Positions 36,600-47,215 are shown, numbered from the stretch's first letter. The stretch: DNA of 64,000 nucleotides from Cheiracanthium punctorium (GCA_038373885.1 JAWZYV010016956.1:186001-250000), one strand, 5' to 3'. Notes: generated by a model from the sequence alone, not told the origin. A program made the numbers and translations.

Positions 36600-37375
36600 G
36601 TCGCCACATTTTCTTTCCTGAGGAAGCGGTATGTATTTAATTATTTTTACATTTTGCTAGTTAACCGCAGAACCATGTGAGCATGCGTTTAGTCACATGT
36701 CTGACCTTGGCTCCTAGAAAAGAGAATATAACATCTCAAAATCTGGGTAATACTGCCGATAATTCCGAAAAGGAAAGTCAAGATAATAAATAAATTTAAA
36801 AAATCTCGACTCTCTTTGCTGCAGGCAAATTTTCTGATAATAATCTGCTCCAAAGATACAAAGAAAAACTTGATTTTACACTAGAGTCAAAAGAAATCTG
36901 GCTGAATAATTTTTATTTGTATTTCCGAAAGCTCGTAAGTCTTTTATATACTACCCATGCTATTAAAACTCCACGTCTATGGTTCAGTGCAAAAGGAAAG
37001 ATGTTATTTATTTAATTCAGTTTGACTTTTTCACCAGATTAATCTCAAAGAGCTATTCCGATTCCTATGAAACTAGAATAATATAAATTGACGGAAAGGT
37101 TACTTTTTAAAATAAACCCTTCCCTTTTTTTTTTTAATGAACATAAAAATCTCTAAATACTGGAGAATTAGTGGATTTTCAGATTTTTATAAAGTTGGAT
37201 ACTTTTTCTTATGTATTTGTTAAAACTTTCAAACCCATCGGTTCAACGATTTGGATTATTATCCGACATCAACAGATTTTTATACATAGATCTTGATTTA
37301 ACGCTGGGTGGTTCCGTCGTGAAACCACCTAATTTCAGCTCTTTCACGATAGCTGCAAATAAATATGTTAAATGG
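36600..37375. other. spacer after the THAP ORF
   Basis: No further THAP motif was found within this stretch on the plus strand. AT-rich and unremarkable. Confidence 0.35.
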
Positions 37376-37463
37376 TCCCAACGCTGAGAAAATGCAGCCT
37401 TCGCCGTATCTCGATTTAACTACCAGCAACATGACGGTGAATAGAATCGTCAGTAGCGAGCTG

Positions 37464-37500
<37 letters not shown>

Positions 37501-37585
37501 GCTCTGGGCTGGCGATTTGATCGACCACCCTGTTGCCGGTAGTTAAATCGATTGATGGCAACGGGAGGATTTTATCAGCTCCAGC
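37376..37585. mobile_element. old foldback core of TF-MITE type, without ends
   Basis: The left arm begins CCCAACGCTGAGAAAATGC and includes TTTAACTACCAGCAACATG. The right arm includes TTGCCGGTAGTTAAATCGA and TGGCAACGGGAGG. An A-tract separates them. The arms are clearly related to CCCAATGCTGAAAAAAGGGC and its neighbours but much diverged, and the TTAA termini are not seen. Confidence 0.6.
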
Positions 37586-38092
37586 AGTATATTATAGACA
37601 AGTTCAGATGCGCCATAGAACTCAAGCACCTTTTTACTTTCTTACGTTCACGGGAGAGTTGGAAAATATGAATACGGGTAGGTTTTTATTTTAAGGGGGT
37701 TTAAAAGAGTAATAATGTGTGAACATGAGATTGAAATTGTTGTTCTGAGGTAGAGAGAGAATTCTAGAATTAATTTTCGAATATTTAGTAGGCGTGTAGG
37801 CGATGATGTTCGATTTTTCATGACAGTGTATTTTGGAATGTACAAATGCTTATTTTTAATGTAGGATCATAAATTGGGGTAATATTTGGCGAACTGCCTG
37901 GTCGATCGGGAGGGGACCCGCGAAGCGTGCAAGATTTTGGCCTGTCGCAGCTCTCAGCGAAAAAGCTATGGATTATTCGACTATATATATAAAATATACG
38001 ATTACATACAAACTATTGAGCTTTCGTTCAGCTGGTCGCCGAAAACGAACGGTCCATTGGCGGACCAGGTGGTCGCCGAATGCGGACAGCTC

Positions 38093-38276
38093 GTAGGTTT
38101 CACGTTTTGGTTGCGAAGCGGCTGTCGGCGGCCGCTCACCGTAACGTATAAAAGCGGCCCGACGGTTGCACAGGCCGGTCGTGAAGCGGCCTGTTAGCCG
38201 AAGGTTGCACTTTCGGTCACGAAGCGGCCCGTGTGTCGTAGGTTGCATATTTTAGTCGCGAAGCGGCCGTCGGCTG
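38093..38276 (+). repeat. GC-rich minisatellite, ~38-bp period
   Basis: Units near 38093, 38160, 38199 and 38237 share GTAGGTTGCA-like starts and the core GTCGCGAAGCGGCC. The last three are contiguous with a 38-39 base period. This is a striking G+C island in AT-rich DNA. The ORFs on both strands (37886-38248) follow from the composition. Confidence 0.8.
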
Positions 38277-38364
38277 ACCAGCTCGTCCGGGGTCGCCGCG
38301 ACTGAAGAAAGAGAGAAGAGAAAGCAAGAGGGGGTCTGGGTACTGGTTTTCGTCACAAGACTGG

Positions 38365-38980
38365 TTGACGTCACAAGAAAGGATGGGATTTGGAACAGTT
38401 TGCATTGAGTTCAATGGAAGAAATGGAATTAATAATGCCAATAAATACGAGTAGCTTAATTTTTTATGACGCATTAAAATAGCATTTTCGTTTTACAACA
38501 CTTTGTTCTTAAATAATAGTGAATCAACAATATTTTTTGTTAGAAATTAATGAAATAAATTGGTACTGAATTTAAAGCAGTTTCAGCATTGTATGCAGTA
38601 TGTTTTGCATTTCGGGCTAGCAAATACATTCTAAATAATATAATGGTTACGCAATGTTATCATTTATCTAAAATAATATGTATATGGATTAAATTTATAC
38701 GTTGTATAAGCATAAAGTCATATTTTTAAGTAAGTAAAAGTAAATATATTTTTAAGTAAAAATAATTTTTATTAATTTTACTTAAAAGATGAAATACATT
38801 ATTTAGTTTTGCTTCGTTTTAATAAGCTTTTTGAAAGAATTGATGTTAAAAATATCCAGATTCATAAATAGTCATCTTAAGCCATTTCGTGACGTCACAA
38901 GAGAGGATGGGATTTCAAAGAGTTTGTATTGAATTCTATGGAAGAAATCTGATCAATAATGTCAATAAACACTAGTAGCA
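38365..38980 (+). repeat. direct repeat of an ~90-bp block
   Basis: TGACGTCACAAGAAAGGATGG to AATAAATACGAGTAGC (38366-38457) recurs as TGACGTCACAAGAGAGGATGG to AATAAACACTAGTAGC (38890-38978). A reversed partial copy lies at 40364-40386. Confidence 0.8.
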
Positions 38981-39536
38981 CGAGGAATATAATCAGAAAT
39001 TTCCACAATTAATATTTTAAAAACTTGTACAATACATACTATATATAATTATGTTATACAGACTCCTAATGTCAAATTTTATTAGAAGCAATTAAAGCAC
39101 AAAAAACAAGAAAATAAAAAATAAAAGCTTTTACCCAAACCTTACAAATACTATAAAGTTTTTCATGAAAGCACTACAAGTGTTTGCTTTAATTTTTTCT
39201 AGATAAGACTTTCAAATATCACATTGAGACATTTGAAATAACATAATTAAATATTTTTAAAAATTAGTGAGTATAACTCTTGAATATGTAAAACTGCCTA
39301 AATGCTTGCTCTCAAGGGTTTTCATGTAAAATATATTGCAGTAATACATATACTTTTTTGTTATTGTTTTTAGCATTGCAGTAATACATTTTCTTTTTTG
39401 AGTTAATTTCCAAATCTGTGTTCATACTTAATTTCAGAATTTTCAACAAATTCCGATAAACCGTTTAGTTGGAAATATTTCTTTAATAAATACCTTCTAT
39501 ATTTTTGTTTTTCTAAGTATCCGGCAAATAGATTTC

Positions 39537-39552
39537 GCTCTCTCTCTCTCTC

Positions 39553-39582
<30 letters not shown>
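39537..39582. repeat. (CT)n followed by poly-T
   Basis: CT run at 39537-39555, then about 24 T. Confidence 0.8.
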
Positions 39583-39585
<3 letters not shown>

Positions 39586-39683
39586 AATAAATCAACCATG
39601 AGATCCGCATTGAACCTTAAGCTACTTGGTATGTGCAGTGGAAGGGGATCTGCGTTTAATTTATAATTAAAGGTGAAATTTTC

Positions 39684-40149
39684 TTAACATAGAATTGCCA
39701 TGAAACTCTTGATACATTTCTTAATTACAAAAGAATTTATATTTTCCTTTGCATTATTTTTTTCGGTTTCCTCAATATCTTTTTCCTAAACGTTTTCTCT
39801 TCTTTTAGTAGGATCAGTTCTTTCTTGTTTTTTGGTAATATCGGATATATAGGCTGGTAAGCTCGAAAAAATGCACGGGATAGCATTCGGTTCTAATTTA
39901 TAATGCTTTCTTTTTACAGTTAAAAGTGCCCCATCTGATTTTAAAATAGCATCGTCTAAAACATCTTCATCTCGAAAATGCTCAATACAAACATACGTAT
40001 TTTTTCCTGGGGACCAATTTTTTCTTGGAATATTTTTAGTCCATTCGGCCCGCTTTTCTTCGTTTTTTGGGAAAAGTGAAAACTTTTACATTTTCTCCTC
40101 TTTTGTAATTAGCTTTACTTACAGCCTGGGACGCAGCAAACGGAAGCAT
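39684..40149 (-). pseudogene. broken THAP-domain gene
   Basis: Read on the minus strand, the first ligands (CCVPGC, 40121-40138) are followed, after a frameshift, by NYKRGENVKVFTFPK. A second shift near 40068 leads into EKRAEWTKNIPRKNW and then CIEHF (39975-39989), the Cys-x2-His pair. The domain closes with NAIPCIF, the family's AVPxxF box. From the second shift the frame is open to a stop at 39786-39788, then resumes for about 33 codons of acidic and Lys-rich linker. With its spacing and conserved Trp and Pro, this is a nearly complete THAP domain broken by two indels and one stop. A relative lies at 45.07-45.68 kb. Confidence 0.75.
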
Positions 40150-40639
40150 AATGATTGCTAGAACAAAAGAACAGAAATCAATAAAACTAACGCAAAATAT
40201 GGCAATTTTATATTTTTATGTACTCTATAGCTTAATAACTATTATCAAGTATGTCGTATTAAGAATAGAGATTGCTGACTTACCATTAGTATCCATAAAA
40301 GGCACAAAACATCTTAGTTTCTTCTACTTTTCCGTATGATTCTAATGCTTTTAACGGAGAAAAGTCCATCCTCTCTTGTGACGTCACAACATCTCCACGC
40401 GTTCAGTACCCAGGCTCGCCTTGTAATTGTCTACTCTCTCCCTCCCTTCCCGGGGGCTCCGGCTGGTCACCGAAGACGGCTATTAAGAAATAAAATATTT
40501 CCTGATACAAAAAAAAGTATTTCGAAATTCGTCAATCTGCCTCAAAGTAAGACACAAGGATGAGATGCACCCCCTTGAAATCCTCCAATGTGCCACGTTT
40601 GGTGCATGCTCCACGATTCGGCCACCCTTGCTCTAAACC

Positions 40640-41300
40640 GATGAGAAAATGGTTGCACATCTAAGTGTTAAGAAAAACAGTTCAAAGTATTTTTCATCCG
40701 TTACCCCGCATGCATGGGATCAAATATTAAAATTAATAAAGAGATAAACAAAACATTTACAGCATATAACCCTGACACTTTGCTTTTCAGTCACCACTGA
40801 CTCTTAACTTATGAGGTGGTGTTCAAAGAGAAAATGCCCTTGACTTGATGAAAATGTGACAAGGAAATTTCGATAGATTTCTCAAAAAATAAATATGTTA
40901 GCCTTTTTAGCCTGCAATGTTCGATAGTAGGTTGTATTGCATATTATAAATTAGACTGTCTGGTCTTATTTGGGGTCTGAAGTAGACTTTATCTTTTCAA
41001 AACTTTTTTTAAATCTGTAATTCATACATGATGATGCGGCTTTAAAGTTCTAGCAAGGGTTATAATATCACTGAGCAGCATTTTAATTGCTTAATGACAT
41101 AGTTAACCGTACTGTTTATTACACAACATTAGTCTATATCTTCTAGTTTTAACGTAAGGGTTACAAGACTTCCGCAGAACAGTAAATTATGTTATACCAC
41201 CAAATTCAGAAAAGTTTCACTTCATCTATCTCTAGGGTTAAGTATTTCGAATGTATAAGCCAGTTGTTGATACGTATACCTTCCTGCTTCATGAAAAATT
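40640..41300. other. spacer
   Basis: No gene recognised. Confidence 0.4.
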
Positions 41301-41304
41301 GTCG

Positions 41305-41679
41305 TCATAAAAACATATTTCTTGCATTACTTCCCTCGTTAAGGGTGTATATCGAAGGAAAAAAAACTCTGTTTTGAACACAATTTGAAATAAAGTAATA
41401 GCACCATGGTCTCCAAAAAATTCCAGATGGTTCTTCATAAGCTGCTTTACACACTGCAATAAGTGAAAACGCTGTGGTGTTTGTGAAATTTTCAGAAAAA
41501 ATTCTTAAACATGGATCTGAGCTGCAAGATTTTTCGAAAAGTGACACGCTTTGCGAAAATTTCCGATTTTTAAGAATTTTTTCTAAAAGTTTTGAAGCTG
41601 ATACAGATTGATCGTTTATTGCAGTATGTAGTACAGCTTGTAAAGAGACAGTTTCAAATTTTTGAGGTGTGTCTGTCAT
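41305..41679 (-). CDS. unidentified 124-codon ORF with a decayed paralogue nearby
   Basis: An ATG-started open frame (41679 to 41305) begins MTDTPQKFETVSLQAV and has balanced composition, unlike most frames in the window. No signal peptide, membrane segment or family motif is recognised. A parallel copy lies 1.2 kb downstream (42552-42832 plus 46133-46199), in which the same frame has at least three stops, for example at the positions equivalent to SASKL (preceded by a stop) and WCYYF. The surviving frame could be a gene fragment or a piece of an ancient repeat of which this copy happens to be open. No TATA box or splice sites can be tied to it with confidence. Confidence 0.3.
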   Translation of the reverse strand: MTDTPQKFETVSLQAVLHTAINDQSVSASKLLEKILKNRKFSQSVSLFEKSCSSDPCLRIFSENFTNTTAFSLIAVCKAAYEEPSGIFWRPWCYYFISNCVQNRVFFPSIYTLNEGSNARNMFL

Positions 41680-42551
41680 AATTAGTTTATTTGTAATTAT
41701 GTACCAAAATCACATGATTTCTTCTAACAACACCGTTAATACTAAATATGATCTACCGCAGTAGATACGCTACGTAATATCAATGTGTACTTTTTTTTTT
41801 TTTCCCCTCGTTAAATTGTCGTCCTCATCTTTCTTCAAAAGAAATTTTTTGGATCTGTCTAGTGGTAAAACGGAAATACTGAACACCCCCCCCCCCTCCC
41901 TTCCTCTCACTTCTCGCAGAAGATTTTCAAAAAGCCTTTTATGAAGACCCTTTAGCCTGTTAGCTGCCTTAAACCTCGCTGATCTGTGCATTATGTGCAG
42001 TTGTATATATTCAAAGAATGTTCGAAATTATTTTATCTTGTATTAATTTTTTTTTCCTTTGTTATTGATACATTGATAAAACCACCTAGTAACAAGCAGT
42101 ACAATAGCAGTAGCTCCTTCTTCGCTCCCCCCCCCCCGTTCCCCGCTTATATAGAAAAATTATAGAAATAAATTCTTTTCTGGGTAACAATGAGTGAATA
42201 TTTACTTATTAATTAATAGCTTGAACTGTTGTATTCGTTGAAATGTTTTAGACATTTATACTTGTTACCAGCCAAATGTATAAATATTGAAATGTTTATT
42301 TTAACTTATTTTTTTAAATAATATGTTGATATAAAAGCGGACATTTTGTCATTTTTTATAACAAAAAGTCTTTCTTTTCTTTTTCTTCTTTTTTTAGGGG
42401 GGGAGGGGGTGGAGGGCATTCACAAATTGAAAAGTAAGCAAGCTTTGTTACATTTTCTACATGAAATAGTTTTTTTAGGCAATAATAATTAATGAAGTTC
42501 GGTTGCTGTTATTTTGACAGAACTTTCGAGGGCCAACTCTCTCGCACCTAG

Positions 42552-42832
42552 TTAAGGGCGTATGTAAAGAAACCAAATTTGCCTCACGTTCTTTGTTCAC
42601 AAATTAAAAACTAATTGCACCAGGAACTCGAAAAAATCCAGGATGATTCTTTATAAAATGCATTACACACTGGAATAAACGAAAAAAAACTCTGCTTTTT
42701 ATGAAACTCCCAGAAAAGATTCTTAAACGTGGAACTGCACCACAGCAAACTTTTTCAGTGGCACATATCTTTAAAAAAAATTTCTGGAAGTTTACTGACT
42801 TATACGGGTTTATCGTTTATTTTAGCGTTTGG
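42552..42832 (-). pseudogene. decayed duplicate of the 124-codon ORF, 3' part (5' part at 46133-46199)
   Basis: The nucleotide match to 41338-41625 includes TTCTTAAACATGGA/TTCTTAAACGTGGA and ATCGTTTATT. Several in-frame stops are present. The homology stops exactly where the 3.3-kb transposon begins and resumes on its other side (GTGTCTAGTACACTTGT against GTATGTAGTACAGCTTGT). Confidence 0.7.
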
Positions 42833-43266
42833 TAGGGAATGCAATCCCGCTATACGTCCCCTCCTTGCCAATTGGTGTGCCCCCCACGATCACTGGTTCT
42901 TATTGTTCATCTTATGCAAAAACTTTTGGCCAATCGATAGTTGAGAAGGTGGCATGAAATTGTGATAAAAATAATTTTTCAGTTTCAAGTCTGCGGGGTT
43001 AAGACCGTAATTCCGGAGGTTCCGTACTCATAGCGTACACCCCATCAAGCGTGCTTGTAGCGTACATGCGGTGCTCGTAGCGTACATCTTCCCCGCCACC
43101 TGTTTTCACCACAGTAATAATTGAAAAGAAGAAATAAAAAGGCAAATCCAGCTAAATATAGATCTACTTTAGTAGCGGCCCTTTTAGTCCACAAAATTGT
43201 AGATTTCATTACTACTATTTATTTTGAACAAATAAGGTGAAGTTTAAATCAAGTCAAGAAAAAGTC

Positions 43267-43303
<37 letters not shown>

Positions 43304-43469
43304 GAACTGTTTTACGGCCGATTCCCAATTATAATGAAGTGTTTAAAATAAAAAATTGTATCAAGCGGTGTATATTTCAGAATGTCTTTTAGCATGTTCG
43401 AATACTGGATAGAGCTTCAAATATTAAAAACAGTGCTGGCTATAAAACATTAAAGTAAAACAAAAGGTA

Positions 43470-43654
43470 TCTCCGACGCAAAAAGAGGCATTTTTCTGTT
43501 TAGTAATATTTTTATTATACTAATATTTTTTTATAGACATAAATGTCGAATACGTGACTGCGGCTTTTCTAGAGGAAAAATATTTTTAGAAATTTTGTCT
43601 GCTTCAAAACGGGGGTGAAACTATTATGCGAGGGCGACTATTACGCAAGTAAAC
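43470..43654 (-). mobile_element. fragment of the AATAGTCGCAC MITE
   Basis: The end GTTTACTTGCGTAATAGTCGC on the complement and the inner CACCCCCGTTTTGAAGCAGA match the element at 52615. The far terminus is missing. Confidence 0.65.
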
Positions 43655-44824
43655 ACGTTATGTTTAATTATAAAAAAATAAATAAATAAATAATAACGAA
43701 ATAATTTTGTTTTCTTTCTTCATTTATTCAGAAATATCGTTAAAAGATCCGTTAAAAAAATGCGGATCCGGATACAGATATTTTTTTTCATCCGTGGATA
43801 CGGATACGGATATCCGGAACACCTCTAAAAATAATCATATATCGATGTCTTTCAGTGTCCAGAATCCCCCTCCTTCCCCCCTCCCCCAAACCTACTGAAT
43901 TGCTACGTTACTGTGCTCGATCGGATTGAGAGAGACCTAGCGTTGAGCTATGGATTATTATTACTGGTTTTCTTTTTATAAGTGCAAGAGTTTATTCTGA
44001 TTCACGGTAATTTTTCTTGTTAGCTCTTTGTTTTTAAATAATAAATTTTGAAATAAGGAAGATTTATAAGTATATATATTTATATAATATTTTTATTTCT
44101 GAAAATAATCAATTTAAACATTGGTACTCTTATTTTAAAGATGCCTTTTTAAAAATTAAGTTATGGTATTAATAAGTCAAAAACAACTTTTTAAAAATCT
44201 TTTTTAAATTAAATGTTAGTGTAATTGTAATGTTTTTAGACAACTTTTTAAATGCTGAGAAAAAATAGCAAGACATTTTGAAGGAAACTGGCTTAAAATG
44301 ATTTAAAATTCATTTCTTAAAATGTAAAATATTGGGTATATATAACTGTGATTAAAATTAATAGTTAATTAGCTTTGTTTGAATAGTTTTAATAATTATA
44401 TGTTTACTATTTTTGATATTGAAAAGCTTATTGCCCCTCACAGACTTTGATTGAACATCTGGAAGCCTTCTGATGAGAAAGCTTAAACTTTCTACATCAC
44501 CTCATTAATGCAAGGGAGTATATTTTATTTATTGGGAATTTGTGTAAGATGGTTGTATAAAAAGTAAAAGTTTGTATTTACTTACATTTAATTTCCTGCA
44601 AATTTTATTTGACACCATAAAGTAACTTTGTAATTAATTATATATGTCTAAGATCAATATTTAAAGAAGAAAACCCTAGGTCAGTGCTTGTAAGACACCC
44701 TCTCTAATAGGGTATAGGGCTGGAAGAAATAATGATTTTTATTTAATATTAAAACTATAAAACTTTTTACTTTCAGTGTAAGTTATCATGTGAGTTATTT
44801 TGATTTTGTGTTTAAGGCAGATCT

Positions 44825-44975
44825 ACATTAGGGCTGCCTGCTTAATTAAGGCATGCCTTGAGCGGAGAAATTTTTGAGGGGTTCTAGCGCTTATTCAGGT
44901 TACAACTACTGAAAACAGTCGCGCTGTAGGCCAGAACCCTAGATCTACATACTTCAGCCCTTTACCAAATTGCCA
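44825..44975 (-). mobile_element. degraded SINE (body only)
   Basis: The minus strand shares TAGAACCCCT, AAGGCATGCC and TAATGTAG blocks with the 30.6-kb SINE. The A and B boxes are eroded. Confidence 0.55.
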
Positions 44976-45069
44976 TTAAATCAGTAAAAAGTATTCATAT
45001 TATAATGTAAAAAGTTAAAAATAATTTTTTTAAGCTTTATAAGATAAATTTATATCTTAAAGATCTTAT

Positions 45070-45680
45070 ACAATATACAATCATATGTATTTTTGTTTGG
45101 CGTCCAATTATTTCTAGGAATCCTACGCATTCATTCCGCCCTTCTTTGTTCATCTTGCGGGAACCTGTATACAAGGGTGGTTCTACAGTTGCAGTCTGGG
45201 AGGGGGTTTATAATTTTATATAACCCCCCCATTTATTTTATAATTTATATAAACTCAGTGCCTCAGAGAAGGAGTGACTACCGGGGGACATAGAGAGGAA
45301 AAGGGTCACCTTTGACTGCACAATATACTTCATATATGTGAATAAAATGTTTAATCAATCATCAAATGTGAAATAAGTTTAATTAATCATATAATTGATG
45401 AAGTATGTAAATCCCAAAAATAATAACCATGCATCTTCGACCCCATCGATCAAAATTGTTTCTCCCCCCCCCCCCCCTACTAAAATGAGACGGGCTGGGG
45501 CTCTGTAATTCCCGATTGTGAATTTCCTATGCAGAATTATTTTTTTCACTTTCGTTTTCAAAATCCTGGGAGGGGTAATTCCCCCCCCCCCGTAAAACCG
45601 CCTAATGCCTGTACACTTTTACATTTTCTTCTTTCTGATAGCTTGATTTTCAGCCGGGAACGCAGCAAGAAGGCATTTAT
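45070..45680 (-). pseudogene. second broken THAP gene, split by a hAT MITE
   Basis: On the minus strand, SCCVPG is followed by a stop where the second cysteine should be, then KSSYQKEENVKVY (45608-45675). After the 436-base insert the frame continues RFPQDEQRRAE (45163 downward), a stop in place of the conserved Trp, then RRIPRNNWTPNKNTYDC. It clearly parallels the relic at 39.68-40.15 kb. The Cys-x2-His motif is lost after YDC. Confidence 0.75.
45172..45607. mobile_element. hAT MITE inside the THAP relic
   Basis: The ends are CAAGGGTGGTTCTAC and, on the complement, CATTAGGCGGTTTTAC. Flanking octamers are CCTGTATA (45164-45171) and CCTGTACA (45608-45615), with one mismatch. Removing it restores the THAP alignment, which independently confirms the borders. 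It contains C-tracts and no ORF of note. Confidence 0.9.
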
Positions 45681-46199
45681 ACAGATAGAAAAATTAATAG
45701 TTTAAATAGCAATATATTTTTAAATGATGGTTTTTTATCATTTTAAGAGGTTTCTAGTATAATACATTATGTACACAGATTGCTTGCACACCTTTAAACA
45801 AAAGAACAGCAACAGGATGACCAGCAACTCAATTTTCTTGCTAAAAAAGGTGGTTTTTTCCCCATATTTTATTGTTTTCTAAACTACGATTTTGTGGACT
45901 AAAATGGTCGCTACTAAAGTAGGTCTACATTTAGTCGGATTTGCTGTGGTGAGAACGGAAACAGGTGGAGGGGGGAGATGTACGCTACGAGCACCACATG
46001 TACGCTACAAGCACCCTTGATGGGGTGTACGCTATGAGCACGTACGCTACGAGCACGGCACCATTCCGGTGACTAGTCCCGCAAAAATTTGTGCGGGATC
46101 CCGTTCCCGCGGGATCGGGATTGCATTCCCTAGTGTCTAGTACACTTGTTAAGAGACACATTATAAAATTTTTGAAGTGTTTGACTTATTTATTGGTAT

Positions 46200-46354
46200 C
46201 GGGCGTAGCCAGAAATTTTTGATGGGTTTGTTCCGACTACTACAACTTATATATATGTATACGTGTGTGTGATAATGTAGTGAATAATATACATTTTGTA
46301 TTGCAAAAAATTTCTCATGGGGGGCGGGGTTATGAGCCCCCTAACACCCCCCTG
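46200..46354. mobile_element. short hAT MITE (155 bp)
   Basis: The ends are CGGGCGTAGCCAGAAATTT and, on the complement, CAGGGGGGTGTTAGGGGG. Identical octamers ATTGGTAT lie at 46192-46199 and 46355-46362. The homologous stretch at 41.68-41.70 kb lacks the insert. Confidence 0.85.
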
Positions 46355-46359
46355 ATTGG

Positions 46360-46850
46360 TATCATTTGTATTTATGGACCAAAATTTTAAAATGTTTTTG
46401 AAAACATTGTTAAAATTAGTGTATTTATTTGTATTTAGTGGTGGTTGAGGTGTGCGCTGCAGCAAGAAAGGCCGGCATAACCTCTAATGATTTAGGAAGA
46501 AAACAACTTTTAAGGATTTTTTTTTTCCCGGGTACATATGAGCCCCTGGATCGAGTATTAAATAGACTGTTGGACGATTTTTAAAGGATATAAATTCTGT
46601 CTGTACACCAAAATTACCACCTCTAGTTTTAGTAAACATTCTTCCTGAATTTCTAACACATTTTAAAAGGAAACTCTTAAGACTCCTAACTTAAAATTTG
46701 TGCTTGAAAAATCCAGAAGAAAAAAACTTGTTGCCCCTGAAACCATGTTTGTGTGTGTGTGTGTGTGTGTGCTTGCTACAGGCGTTTTCTAATTGATACC
46801 TACCATTGTTTTTGTTGTTGTTAGCACCGAAGTACCTGTACCATTTTCCG
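46360..46850. other. spacer with TG microsatellite
   Basis: (TG)n at 46748-46771; no gene recognised. Confidence 0.5.
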
Positions 46851-46899
46851 ACTCTTCCAGAAAAGGAGAGTACCAGAGCTGGTTTTCCCTTCACAGTTG

Positions 46900-47215
46900 A
46901 ACTTCCAGAGAAGTTACTTTTTCTCGTACTTTCGCAATTGTGTCATAAGAGAAAGAACTCCAGTCGTCTCTCTTCAGTCTATTGAGAACCAGTGCCGTGT
47001 GACGTTCGCCCTCTCGTGCGCCATTCGTGCGTAATTCTGATTTCCTGTGCCCAATTATTTCCATTCTCTAACCGTAACTCCGCCCGAAGTCACGACTTGT
47101 GGGCGGGGCCCCGGAACGGTCGAGGCTCACCGCAGACCCTGGCAATTGGCTTTTATAATAGTACCGGACCTCCATTATCCGGTACTGTTCACCAAGTTTG
47201 ACCTATAGCCCTAAT
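46900..47215 (+). promoter_or_regulatory. candidate promoter-like G+C patch
   Basis: Contains GGGCGGGGC (47101-47109), an inverted CCGCCC at 47090, a CCAAT at 47051 and TTTATAATA at 47151. It is apparently unique. A 9-bp-arm hairpin AGTACCGGA/TCCGGTACT sits at 47160-47186. No ORF with a recognisable product is attached. Confidence 0.25.

Larger units (their letters stand above)
37893..40482 (-). mobile_element. THAP-bearing DNA transposon (2.6 kb, decayed)
   Basis: This is the segment absent from the 25.6-kb empty site. Its flanking parts are inverted relative to each other: 38262-38390 (GCTGACCAGCTCG, CTGGGTACTGG, TTGACGTCACAAG) matches the complement of 40350-40480. It carries a GC-rich minisatellite at the left and a broken THAP gene on the minus strand. 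THAP plus an approximate 8-bp target would suit a P-like element, but no catalytic region is recognisable. Confidence 0.5.
37610..40637 (-). mobile_element. H1 repeat, second copy, split by a 2.6-kb insertion
   Basis: The minus-strand end at 40637 (CAAGGGTGGCCGAATCGTGG) and the following 150 bases match 25626-25745. The rest matches 37895-37610. The joined sequence corresponds to the uninterrupted copy at 25.6 kb. AAATATT occurs on both sides of the insert, consistent with a target duplication of about 8 bases (AAATATTT/AAATATTA on the minus strand). Confidence 0.65.
42833..46132 (-). mobile_element. 3.3-kb THAP-bearing transposon with long terminal repeats
   Basis: The ends are TAGGGAATGCAATCCCG and its inverted partner CGGGATTGCATTCCCTA (46116-46132). 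Further in, 43022-43215 and 45885-46065 are inverted copies carrying three or four GTAGCGTACA words and TCTACTTTAGTAGCG. Flanking octamers GCGTTTGG and GTGTCTAG both resemble GTATGTAG at the empty site in the duplicate at 41.61 kb, so the target duplication is 8 bp. This fits hAT or P superfamilies. Inside are a THAP relic, a SINE fragment, a MITE fragment and a hAT MITE. A P-like identity is possible given THAP, but no catalytic domain is readable. Confidence 0.7.

Noticed and set aside
37886..38474. Protein-coding gene in the G+C island (overlapping 85-103 codon frames).
   Set aside because: The frames on both strands arise from a 38-bp repeat with low stop-codon content; units differ by indels that are not multiples of three.
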